The notes: a model not told the origin generated them from the sequence alone. Counted from the stretch's first letter, positions 1-5,966 are shown. The stretch: DNA of 8,143 bases from an uncultured Collinsella sp. (GCA_958447445.1 CAUDAE010000089.1:1-8143), one strand, 5' to 3'. Translations and numbers: made by a program.

Positions 1-62
1 GCCCCGGAGGACCGCCTTTCGCATCGATTTACACGCACGGCAAGCACCGCCGCAATTCGCCA

Positions 63-758
63 CTAGTCGCGACGGCCAAGGATGTTCAGAATGCGCAGGA
101 ACACGTTGATGATGTCCACGAACAGGTTGGATGCCATAAGCACGGCGTTGGGCAGCGTAGGCGGCACCGTCGTGGCAACATAGGTGTCGTAGCCAATAAA
201 GCCGGCGAACACCACGATCACGATCAGATCGGTGATGGTCTGCGAGACGCCCATGAACATCAGCACGATCTCAACCAGAATAGTGGCGAGCAGAATGCCA
301 AAACCGATGCCATACACGCGCTGGAAAAACTTGGGGAACGTCACGCCCAAGGCGCCAAAGACAAAGGTGATGGCGGCCGTGGCGATAAAGGCAGTGTTGA
401 TGGTGGGCAGGTCGTAGTTGGCAAGGCCAAACGACGCGGTCAGGCCAAAGGTACTCGCAAAGATTACGTAGCCCACAAGGGACAGGCCCACGGACTGCTT
501 GCTGGCGGCGGCCGACATCATGACCATGCCGACGATGGTCAAAATAAACGAGCCAAAGACCAGCGGCAAGGCGGCGCCGCTCATCATCATGCGCGCAAAC
601 GACATGGTGCTCGTAAAGTAGGCGCCGGCGCCCATGGCGCAAAAGCCCAAGAAGATCAGGGCAGACATGGTGAGATTGTACGCGCGCGGCGACATCTCCT
701 TGGCGCGGCTTGCGCCGCTCTCGATGGGGCCGTTCTGATAGCCCTGGATATCGTTCAT
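63..758 (-). CDS. Bax inhibitor-1/YccA family membrane protein
   Basis: An integral membrane protein of the BI-1 (TMBIM) superfamily, whose bacterial members such as Bacillus YetJ act as pH-sensitive calcium leak channels. The 231-residue product has a polar N-terminus (about 1-30) and roughly seven hydrophobic helices (about 33-50, 57-81, 90-113, 119-140, 146-170, 175-195, 207-228). The family hallmark is at the C-terminal end: GYDTY with D191, and NLFVDIINVFLRIL with D215. The 24-residue gap between these aspartates matches the YetJ D171/D195 pair that gates the channel. Length is normal for bacterial members. The ATG at 758 follows AAAGGA at good spacing. The gene lies 79 bp after the 112-residue gene on the same strand. 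Family assignment is strong; calcium transport in this organism is inferred. Confidence 0.93.
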   Translation of the reverse strand: MNDIQGYQNGPIESGASRAKEMSPRAYNLTMSALIFLGFCAMGAGAYFTSTMSFARMMMSGAALPLVFGSFILTIVGMVMMSAAASKQSVGLSLVGYVIFASTFGLTASFGLANYDLPTINTAFIATAAITFVFGALGVTFPKFFQRVYGIGFGILLATILVEIVLMFMGVSQTITDLIVIVVFAGFIGYDTYVATTVPPTLPNAVLMASNLFVDIINVFLRILNILGRRD

Positions 759-813
759 AGTTTCGTCCTTTCAAAAGCGCCGCGACAGCGCCGTAGGTGA
801 CAAGATTCCTGTC

Positions 814-819
814 ATTGTA
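814..819 (-). promoter_or_regulatory. possible -10 box for the BI-1 gene
   Basis: TACAAT on the minus strand, about 55 bases before the ATG at 758, in the 79-bp gap after the upstream gene. No convincing -35 hexamer lies 16-18 bases further upstream. The gene could equally be read through from the upstream gene. Confidence 0.25.
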
Positions 820-837
820 CCCGAATGCCATATGTCC

Positions 838-1176
838 TTACCCACGGCGCTCGCCCTCGAGCGTACGATCAAAGGCCCAGACCCACCAACGTATCAGATG
901 GGCCTGCGAGCCATCTGGTCGTTCGCGCGTCTGGTCCTCCAGATACAACTCGGTCGCGTGCCCGCCAAAACGCACCTTATAGGTTGCCGTACGAATGCCG
1001 TGGACCGTCAGGCCAAACCCAGTGGTCGAGACAATCTCGTCAATCGTAAAGCAGCGACCGTCGACCCAGCAGACGGTAACCGGCACGACTTGTCCGCCCG
1101 CGAGGATGCGAGCCACAACGTCCACATACTGCTTGTGCACGCGTCGAGTTTTGCCATCTGTCTGTCGATATTCCAT
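838..1176 (-). CDS. conserved hypothetical 112-residue protein
   Basis: Function unknown. From the ATG at 1176 the product is 112 residues, with no signal peptide or membrane segment. A basic N-terminus (MEYRQTDGKTRRVHKQYVDV) leads into an apparently beta-rich domain: VPVTVCWVDGRCFTIDEI, then YKVRFGGHATELYLED, ending with a tryptophan-rich IRWWVWAFD. The layout 'YVDV..., P(V/L)xxxWxDGRxxxIDxI, YxxRxGGxxTxLxxED' resembles, from memory, a family of small uncharacterised Firmicutes/Actinobacteria proteins; I cannot confirm this here. The reading frame stays open upstream to an ATG at 1263. I prefer 1176 because AGGAGG lies directly before it and the conserved part begins there, but AGGAGG is only one base from the ATG, which is too close for normal use. 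A promoter at 1184-1213 would give an almost leaderless mRNA starting at this ATG. It may be co-transcribed with the BI-1 gene. Confidence 0.7.
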   Translation of the reverse strand: MEYRQTDGKTRRVHKQYVDVVARILAGGQVVPVTVCWVDGRCFTIDEIVSTTGFGLTVHGIRTATYKVRFGGHATELYLEDQTRERPDGSQAHLIRWWVWAFDRTLEGERRG

Positions 1177-1183
1177 GCCTCCT

Positions 1184-1213
1184 ATTATCGAACGCATGTT
1201 TGCATGTTGTAAA
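1184..1213 (-). promoter_or_regulatory. candidate sigma-70-type promoter, proximal
   Basis: On the minus strand, TTTACA (1208-1213) and GATAAT (1184-1189) are separated by 18 bases. Transcription would begin at about 1177, one base before the ATG at 1176, giving a leaderless or nearly leaderless message. Seen by eye only. Confidence 0.4.
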
Positions 1214-1266
1214 GCGAACAGACTGTGGTTTTGGAGTGTCGTAGTAATCGCACGTGTCCGCATGGC

Positions 1267-1295
1267 GTGTTAGCAAAAAGAACACCCGCGGTCAA
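1267..1295 (-). promoter_or_regulatory. candidate sigma-70-type promoter, distal
   Basis: On the minus strand, TTGACC (1290-1295) and TAACAC (1267-1272) are separated by 17 bases. Transcription would begin at about 1260, leaving an 84-base leader before the ATG at 1176 that contains the AGGAGG next to that ATG. It fits the consensus better at -35 than at -10. Confidence 0.45.
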
Positions 1296-1364
1296 CAGGG
1301 CTAATATTCAATTTTAGTGCCAAAAAGTTCACTTCTCCCATCAGAACTCGGTAAAGAAACCCAC

Positions 1365-1396
1365 AGGAGGTGATACGATTTATCATGTTTTTGTAA
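1365..1396 (+). other. strong Shine-Dalgarno with three-codon ORF upstream of pit
   Basis: AGGAGGTGAT (1365-1374) is a ten-base match to the anti-Shine-Dalgarno tail of 16S rRNA. Ten bases later comes ATG TTT TTG TAA (1385-1396), a Met-Phe-Leu ORF. It is in the same frame as pit and ends 30 bases before the pit ATG. The pit start itself has only a modest GAGAAAG. This could be a regulatory mini-ORF or a standby ribosome site controlling pit; chance is also possible. Confidence 0.4.
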
Positions 1397-1426
1397 CGTG
1401 TCTGCAAACTTCGAGAAAGCCCATAT

Positions 1427-2476
1427 ATGGACGTAACGTTCTCAACCTTCCTCGGCCAAATTGTGTCGAACCCAGTCCTTGCCGTCACCGTGATCCTCGC
1501 GTTGGGCGCCATCTTCGTCAATGGATGGACCGACGCGCCCAACGCCATCGCGACCTGCGTCACTACGCGTTGCATGCCCGCCCGCGCCGCCATTCTCATG
1601 AGCGCCGCATTCAACTTCCTCGGCGTGCTCATCATGACGCACTTTAACGCGAGCGTCGCCAACACCATCTCACATATCGTCGACTTTGGCGGAAACAGCA
1701 CCATGGCGCTCGCGTGCCTCTGCGCGGCACTGTTCTCCATCGTCGTCTACGGCGCCACAGCGTCGCGTTTTGGTATCCCCACCTCGCAAAGCCACAGCCT
1801 TATCGCCGGCCTGACCGGTGCCGCTATCGCCCTCGGCGGCGCGAGCAGCGTCAACGTCCACGAATGGATGAAGGTCATCTACGGCCTGGCGCTCTCCATC
1901 GGTCTGGGCTTTGTCATGGGCTGGATCCTGTGCAAACTCGTCTCGATTCTGTTTGCCGCCGCCAACAGGCGACGTGCCAACGTCTTCTTTAAATACGCTC
2001 AGATCGCGAGTGCCGCGGCCATGAGCTTTATGCACGGCGCGCAGGATGGACAGAAGTTCATCGGCGTGCTCTTTTTAGGCGTGGCCTTTGCCAGCGGCCA
2101 GACGAGCGTCGGCGATGCAGGCATCCCCATCTGGATTATGCTGCTGTGCTCGGCCACCATGGGTATCGGCACCAGCGTGGGCGGCGAGCGCATCATCAAG
2201 TCCGTCGGCCAGAGCATGGTCAAGCTCGAAAAGTACCAGGGCTTCTCCGCCGACCTCGCGGGCGCCGCGAATCTGCTACTTGCCACCCTTACCGGCATCC
2301 CCGTGTCCTCCACGCACATCAAAACCTGCGCCATTATGGGTGTCGGTGCCGTCAAGCGCCTTTCGGCCATCAACTTTGGCGTCGTCAAGGACATGATGTT
2401 CACCTGGTTCTTCACCTTCCCTGCCTGCGGACTCATCAGCTTTGTCATGGCCAAGCTGTTCATGATGTTCCTCTAA
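1427..2476 (+). CDS. pit: inorganic phosphate transporter, PiT family
   Basis: A low-affinity phosphate permease of the PiT family, which imports metal-phosphate or phosphate by ion symport. The 349-residue protein is hydrophobic throughout with about ten membrane helices. It carries both inverted family repeats. The N-terminal one has FVNGWTDAPNAIAT (about 30-43) and IPTSQSH (117-123). The C-terminal one has HGAQDGQKFIGVL (203-215) and GIPVSSTH (290-297). Length is typical of the shorter bacterial form. The ATG at 1427 is the only usable start: the frame is closed by a TAA at 1394 and no ATG, GTG or TTG lies between. Its ribosome site is modest (GAGAAAG, 7-base spacing). The DUF47 gene follows after 67 bases on the same strand, the usual Pit accessory arrangement. 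I see no convincing promoter for it. Confidence 0.95.
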   Translation: MDVTFSTFLGQIVSNPVLAVTVILALGAIFVNGWTDAPNAIATCVTTRCMPARAAILMSAAFNFLGVLIMTHFNASVANTISHIVDFGGNSTMALACLCAALFSIVVYGATASRFGIPTSQSHSLIAGLTGAAIALGGASSVNVHEWMKVIYGLALSIGLGFVMGWILCKLVSILFAAANRRRANVFFKYAQIASAAAMSFMHGAQDGQKFIGVLFLGVAFASGQTSVGDAGIPIWIMLLCSATMGIGTSVGGERIIKSVGQSMVKLEKYQGFSADLAGAANLLLATLTGIPVSSTHIKTCAIMGVGAVKRLSAINFGVVKDMMFTWFFTFPACGLISFVMAKLFMMFL

Positions 2477-2543
2477 TCAAACCGAGCGTCCATCCGGACC
2501 GCAACACTTCGCCCACCCGTCTTCACCTCGAAAGGACCCACCC

Positions 2544-3167
2544 ATGGCAAAGAAACCCGATTCGTTCTACTTTGACAACTACGTCGCTTGCGCTGACCTC
2601 GCCGTTCAGGCAGCCGAGCTGCTCACCAAGATTTTTGAGAACTTTGACCCCGCGCAGATCCACGACATGCTCAATAAGATGCATGCGATTGAGCATGCGG
2701 CAGACAAGAAGCACCATGAGCTCGAAGACGCCTTGCTCACCGCCTTTATCACCCCGCTTGAGCGCGAGGATCTAGACCTGATGAGCTGCTCGCTCGACAC
2801 CGTGCTCGATCGTATCGAGGGCGTCGTGCAACGCGTCTACTTCACCAACATCCAGAGCATCCACCCCGATGCCATCGTCATCGCCCACAAGGTAACCGAT
2901 GCCTGCCGCGCCATGAAGGACCTGATGGTCGAGCTTCCCAACTACCGCAAGTCCAAGACCCTGCGCGAGCTCGTCATCCAGATCAACACGATCGAGTCCG
3001 AGGCCGACGAGCTCTACATCAACGCTATGCGCAACCTGCACGTTAACGGCAAGGATCCGCTCGAGGTCATCGCCTGGCGCGACGTGTACGCCTTCCTGGA
3101 GTACTGCGCCGACTGCTGCGAGAATGTGGCCGATGTTGTGGATTCGATTGTCATGAAGAACAGTTAA
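2544..3167 (+). CDS. DUF47 family phosphate-transport accessory (PhoU-like)
   Basis: A cytoplasmic helical-bundle protein of the DUF47/YkaA family, a relative of PhoU that is commonly encoded next to pit and thought to modulate its activity. The 207-residue product has the expected helices and motifs: IEHAADKKHHEL (about 49-60), FITPLEREDLDLMS followed by LDTVLDRIEG, IESEADELY, and a C-terminal CENVADVVDSIVMKNS. The acidic clusters ExxxD/DxxxD are those thought to bind metal in this superfamily. The ATG at 2544 follows GAAAGGA (2529-2535) at a normal distance. The 67-base gap after pit has no obvious terminator, so pit and this gene are probably one operon. Family assignment is firm; the regulatory role is inferred from family and context. 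Confidence 0.93.
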   Translation: MAKKPDSFYFDNYVACADLAVQAAELLTKIFENFDPAQIHDMLNKMHAIEHAADKKHHELEDALLTAFITPLEREDLDLMSCSLDTVLDRIEGVVQRVYFTNIQSIHPDAIVIAHKVTDACRAMKDLMVELPNYRKSKTLRELVIQINTIESEADELYINAMRNLHVNGKDPLEVIAWRDVYAFLEYCADCCENVADVVDSIVMKNS

Positions 3168-3172
3168 TTGGG

Positions 3173-3280
3173 GGTACGCGTCCCGGCGGCGAAGGGCCGG
3201 CCACAGTTTGCTTTCTCACTCCGGCTGCTTTGCAGAGTCGTTCGAAAGTAAACCGTGGCCGGCCCTTCGCCTTACGTACC
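3173..3280. repeat. long imperfect inverted repeat (hairpin of about 108 nt)
   Basis: Arms GGCGAAGGGCCGGCCAC (3188-3204) and GTGGCCGGCCCTTCGCC (3255-3271) are perfect reverse complements, 17 bp. After one mismatch the stem continues inward for ten more pairs, including one G-T wobble (3206-3215 with 3244-3253). A small CTGC-TTT-GCAG hairpin (3225-3235) sits at the tip. Outside the arms, GGTACG (3173-3178) pairs with CGTACC (3275-3280) after an asymmetric bulge. There is no following T run, so it is not a standard terminator. It starts five bases after the DUF47 stop codon. Confidence 0.85.
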
Positions 3281-3283
3281 ACC

Positions 3284-3361
3284 ATTGGGAACTTTGGCTG
3301 ATACTTTGAAAGCGATGGGGCTTTTGTTGGCAGGGCCTTTGAGTCCGATTGGGAACTTTGG
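3284..3361 (+). repeat. 14-bp direct repeat in T/G-rich leader
   Basis: ATTGGGAACTTTGG occurs at 3284-3297 and 3348-3361, 64 bases apart. Both copies lie in a T/G-rich intergenic stretch containing eight CTTTG words before the nitroreductase gene. They may be protein-binding sites or remnants of local duplication. Confidence 0.7.
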
Positions 3362-3447
3362 GACCGCCTTAAACGTTTGGCTGGGTGGTGCTTTGGGTAC
3401 CCTTTGTTTTACTTTGGATTGATTCGCTGACTTTGGAGGGTTTGGTT

Positions 3448-3978
3448 ATGGGGTATTTGGATCTGGCTCGGTCTCGGTATTCTTGTCGCGAGTTTGAGAA
3501 TCGTTCTGTTGAGCAGGCTGTGGTGGATGCCATTGTTGAGGCTGGGCGGATTGCCCCTTCTGCTTGCAATAATCATCCTTCTCGTGTGATGGTGTTGGAT
3601 ACGCCCGAGTTGTTGGAGAAGGCTGCTGTTTGTCAGCCTCGGTTTGCTCGTGATGGGTCTATCTTTGGGGCTCCGCTTGTCTTCCTTATTTGCAGCGTTA
3701 CCGATGATGCTTGGGTGCGCCCGTATGACCAGATGAATTCCAGTGAAATCGATACGTCCATCGTGTGTGATCAGATGATGATGGAGGCCACCGAGCAGGG
3801 CCTGGGAACGTGCTGGGTATGCCATTTTAAGCCTGAGGTGGCACAAGAGCAGTTCAATCTGTCCAAGGGCGTCTATCCCTATCACATGCTCGTCTGTGGC
3901 TATCCCGCCGACCACATCGCCGATCCCGAGCATCGCGAGGCCCGCACCATTCCCCTCTCCGACTTCCTCCTCAAGTAG
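3448..3978 (+). CDS. nitroreductase family protein
   Basis: A small FMN-dependent oxidoreductase of the nitroreductase superfamily; the substrate cannot be told from sequence. The 176-residue product opens with the FMN-phosphate-binding motif RSRYSCREF (about 8-16). It continues with AGRIAPSACNNHPSRVMVL (about 32-50) and has GLGTCWVCHF in its C-terminal half, all at the expected places. The frame stays open upstream to an ATG at 3385, but I place the start at 3448: GGAGGG (3435-3440) precedes it by seven bases and the family homology begins there. The extra upstream residues would come from the T/G-rich non-coding stretch. Codons in the first half end mostly in T or G (GCT, TCT, GAT, TTG). 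Those in the last third end mostly in C, like the neighbours, which is an unusual internal shift. It stands alone, converging on divIVA. Confidence 0.9.
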   Translation: MGYLDLARSRYSCREFENRSVEQAVVDAIVEAGRIAPSACNNHPSRVMVLDTPELLEKAAVCQPRFARDGSIFGAPLVFLICSVTDDAWVRPYDQMNSSEIDTSIVCDQMMMEATEQGLGTCWVCHFKPEVAQEQFNLSKGVYPYHMLVCGYPADHIADPEHREARTIPLSDFLLK

Positions 3979-4091
3979 ATTTTTGGGACATGCCTTAAAA
4001 CTTACCCTTGACCGCTCACCCGTTCGCCGAGTTCTGCGCCACTATGTGCAGGGCCCGGTTTTTATGTTACGCACCCCGGCACAGTCATAAA

Positions 4092-4118
4092 AAAGGACCC
4101 GCAAGCTGCGGGTCCTTT
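4092..4118. terminator. bidirectional intrinsic terminator between nitroreductase and divIVA
   Basis: AAAGGACCCGCA (4092-4103) and TGCGGGTCCTTT (4107-4118) form a 12-bp stem with an AGC loop. Read on the minus strand the stem is followed by TTTTTTA, so it is a strong terminator for divIVA, starting 27 bases after its stop. Read on the plus strand the tail is TTTCT, so it can also end the nitroreductase transcript. Confidence 0.88.
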
Positions 4119-4144
4119 CTAGGCACTAAATTGTAGGCCGAATG

Positions 4145-4819
4145 TTAGTCCAGGTCGTCGGCAGCAAAGTTGTCGATCGGGGCAAAGGGATCGGCCACGG
4201 GGACAACCGGGTCAGCGACGGGCAGCGGCTCGGCGGGAACAGTCACTGCAGGAGAAGCGGCAGAACCGACCGGCGTGGAGGCCATGAGGTCGGCCGGGAA
4301 GGAGTTCTGGGCATCGTCCATGAAGTGCTGGATGAGCTTAAGATACTCGGCCTTGAACTCCTCACGGGAAGCCTTGAGACGATCGATCTCCTCGAGCTCG
4401 GCCTGCTTCTCAGTCAGAGCCTGGCGGATAACCTCGCGAGCCTTGGCGTCAGCCTCGTTGCGGATACGCTCAGCGTTCTCGTTGGCATCGTTAACGATGG
4501 TCTCAGCGGTCTGCTGGGCAGCGATCAGGGCAGCGGAAATCTGGCGCTCCTGAGCGGAGAAGTCAGGGGCGGGAGCAGCCACGGGGGCGGCAGGAACGGC
4601 CTGGGCGGTGGCATCCTGAGCCTGGGCAAGCTGAGCCTGCGCATCGGCAAGCTGCTGCTCGGTAGCAGTCAGACGGCCCTTAAGGTCGACGATCTTAGCG
4701 AGCATAGCGTCGACCTCGGAGGACAGCGTCTCCAAGAAGACGTCGACCTCAGCAGGATCGTAGCCACGCTTGGCCTCAGAGAAAGTCTGAGCCTGGATGT
4801 CTGCAGGGGTAATAGCCAT
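4145..4819 (-). CDS. divIVA: DivIVA domain protein (pole/septum organiser)
   Basis: A coiled-coil scaffold of the DivIVA/Wag31 family that binds curved membrane at septa and poles and directs cell-wall growth or division proteins. The 224-residue protein starts with the conserved domain: ITPADIQAQTF (3-13), KRGYDPAEVDVFL (17-29), then the first coiled coil (about 30-68). A short Ala/Pro linker (about 70-86) leads to a second coiled coil (about 88-170) rich in A, E, Q and R. The C-terminal tail is Pro/Ala/Val and acidic, with a repeated PVADP, and looks disordered. The ATG at 4819 follows AAAGGAGA at seven bases. It is the last gene of the yggS-sepF-yggT-divIVA block, 61 bases after yggT, and ends at a strong terminator. 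Confidence 0.93.
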   Translation of the reverse strand: MAITPADIQAQTFSEAKRGYDPAEVDVFLETLSSEVDAMLAKIVDLKGRLTATEQQLADAQAQLAQAQDATAQAVPAAPVAAPAPDFSAQERQISAALIAAQQTAETIVNDANENAERIRNEADAKAREVIRQALTEKQAELEEIDRLKASREEFKAEYLKLIQHFMDDAQNSFPADLMASTPVGSAASPAVTVPAEPLPVADPVVPVADPFAPIDNFAADDLD

Positions 4820-4880
4820 AACAAGTCTCCTTTTTCATCGCCTCGGCGCTACACGCCCGACGTAAGTTACTAAGTCAGTT

Positions 4881-5162
4881 CTACACGAGTATACCTATAA
4901 GAAGCTGCAGAACCAGCCTCTGCACCAACTGCAACGCAATAATCGCAACGACCGGCGAAAAATCGATACCGCCCATCGGCGGGATGAAACGACGGAACAG
5001 GTTGAGCCACGGACCGCACACGCTATCAAGCACCGCGGCAATATCCTGAAGCAAACCACCCTGCTTCATGGGAATCCACGTCATAAAGCAGTAGACGACA
5101 ATGAGCGTGGAATAGAAGTTGAACAGCGTGTTGACCAGCTGGACGACAGTGTAGATGTTGAT
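4881..5162 (-). CDS. yggT: YggT/YlmG family membrane protein, non-standard start
   Basis: A small two-helix membrane protein of the YggT/YlmG family, found next to sepF in many Gram-positives; its exact role is unclear. The second half is typical: FMTWIPM (26-32), GPWLNLFRRFIPPMGGIDFSP, and a C-terminal helix VVAIIALQLVQRLVLQLLI. The first ATG in frame is at 5084, which would give 67 residues and remove most of the first membrane helix. The upstream codons encode a good helix (IYTVVQLVNTLFNFYSTLIV) but contain no ATG, GTG or TTG. ATC at 5160-5162 lies six bases after GAGGAG and would give the usual 93 residues, so I place the start there. This may be ATC initiation, an ATG-to-ATC change, a sequencing error, or readthrough of the sepF TAA, which is in the same frame. 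Family is secure; the start is not. Confidence 0.72.
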   Translation of the reverse strand: MNIYTVVQLVNTLFNFYSTLIVVYCFMTWIPMKQGGLLQDIAAVLDSVCGPWLNLFRRFIPPMGGIDFSPVVAIIALQLVQRLVLQLLIGILV

Positions 5163-5183
5163 GGGAATCTCCTCGTCTTGTCT

Positions 5184-5906
5184 TTACTTAAGGTAGCCGT
5201 CGGCACGAAGCTTCTTGAGATCGGAATCTTTGACCTCGCAACCGGCGGGCAGCACCATGAACACGCGGTCGCCCACCTCCTTGACCGTGGCACCCAGACC
5301 GCAGGCAAAGCCGTAAGAGAAGTCCAAGACGCGCTTGGCAACTTCGGTGCGTACGCCCACAAAAATCAGTGCGACAGGCTGCTTGGTGCGAACGCGGCGT
5401 ACCACGGTCTCCACGTCGTCATAGCTCTCGGGGCGCAGGACATAGGCCGGCAGCTGCGGTGTGGCGTTGATGATATTGCTCGCATAGGCCGAGGCATCGC
5501 TCGGTGCAGGCGCGGGCGCAGCGGCGGCACGGGCGCGGGTGTTCTCGGCGTAGCTCGACGGCGTGTCATAGGCACCAGGACGATAACCGCTCGCAACACT
5601 GTCCTGCGAGCGCGAAGGCGGGTTATACGTCGTGGCATGGCGAGAGTCATCGCCGACCAGCTGTCCGGAGCGTGTATACACGGCAACCGACTCAGCTTCA
5701 CCACGGCGCGTCTGACCAAGCAGGCCGTTGCTCGGCTCGTCTTGGGTGTAGAAGCCCTCGCCCGAAGCACCGCTGTAGCCGTTGCCCTGATAGCCATCGT
5801 CATAGCCATCATCGTAGCCGTAGTCGTCGTCCTGGCCATAACCCTGGTCGTAACCCTGCTGGCCGCCCAGGTGCATCTTATTTTTAATCTCGTCAAGGAA
5901 GCCCAT
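5184..5906 (-). CDS. sepF: cell division protein SepF
   Basis: SepF links FtsZ polymers to the membrane and shapes the division septum; in actinobacteria it is the main FtsZ membrane anchor. The 240-residue product begins with MGFLDEIKNKMHL, the amphipathic membrane-binding helix. Residues 15-45 are rich in Tyr, Asp, Gly and Gln (DDGYDDGY-type repeats). A disordered linker continues to about 150, with an Ala/Pro run. The SepF fold fills 152-240: VLRPESYDDVETVV, QPVALIFVGV, RVLDFSYGFACGLGATVKEV and VFMVLP. The frame extends upstream to an ATG at 5957, but 5906 is chosen because the membrane helix starts there and AGAGGA precedes it. Actinobacterial SepF proteins are often this long. It follows yggS by 60 bases and stops 21 bases before the likely yggT start, in the same frame. 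Confidence 0.93.
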   Translation of the reverse strand: MGFLDEIKNKMHLGGQQGYDQGYGQDDDYGYDDGYDDGYQGNGYSGASGEGFYTQDEPSNGLLGQTRRGEAESVAVYTRSGQLVGDDSRHATTYNPPSRSQDSVASGYRPGAYDTPSSYAENTRARAAAAPAPAPSDASAYASNIINATPQLPAYVLRPESYDDVETVVRRVRTKQPVALIFVGVRTEVAKRVLDFSYGFACGLGATVKEVGDRVFMVLPAGCEVKDSDLKKLRADGYLK

Positions 5907-5966
5907 GGTTGTGTCCTCTCGCGGTTTAGTGCAGGCGCCCCGATAATCAGTGCGCACTTCAGAGCC

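Noticed and set aside
1..62. Possible terminator after the BI-1 gene
   Set aside because: Only short, weak GC pairings and no T tract on the minus strand; the terminator may lie beyond the window edge.
271..831. A 186-residue minus-strand frame overlapping the BI-1 gene
   Set aside because: Out-of-frame, arginine/histidine-rich shadow of the BI-1 gene with no recognisable features.
3385..3447. Upstream extension of the nitroreductase gene to the ATG at 3385
   Set aside because: No ribosome site, hydrophobic residues unlike the family, and the ATG at 3448 has GGAGGG at ideal spacing.
3979..4091. Possible small RNA or gene between the nitroreductase gene and the terminator
   Set aside because: No open frame with a ribosome site and no clear promoter or stem apart from the terminator itself.
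4142..4873. A 243-residue open frame on the plus strand opposite divIVA
   Set aside because: Low-complexity Leu/Gly/Ser translation that mirrors the divIVA coiled-coil codons; no independent support.
5907..5957. Upstream extension of sepF to the ATG at 5957
   Set aside because: It would bury the N-terminal membrane helix that SepF needs at its start, and it would overlap the region just before the yggS stop. The ATG at 5906 has a ribosome site.
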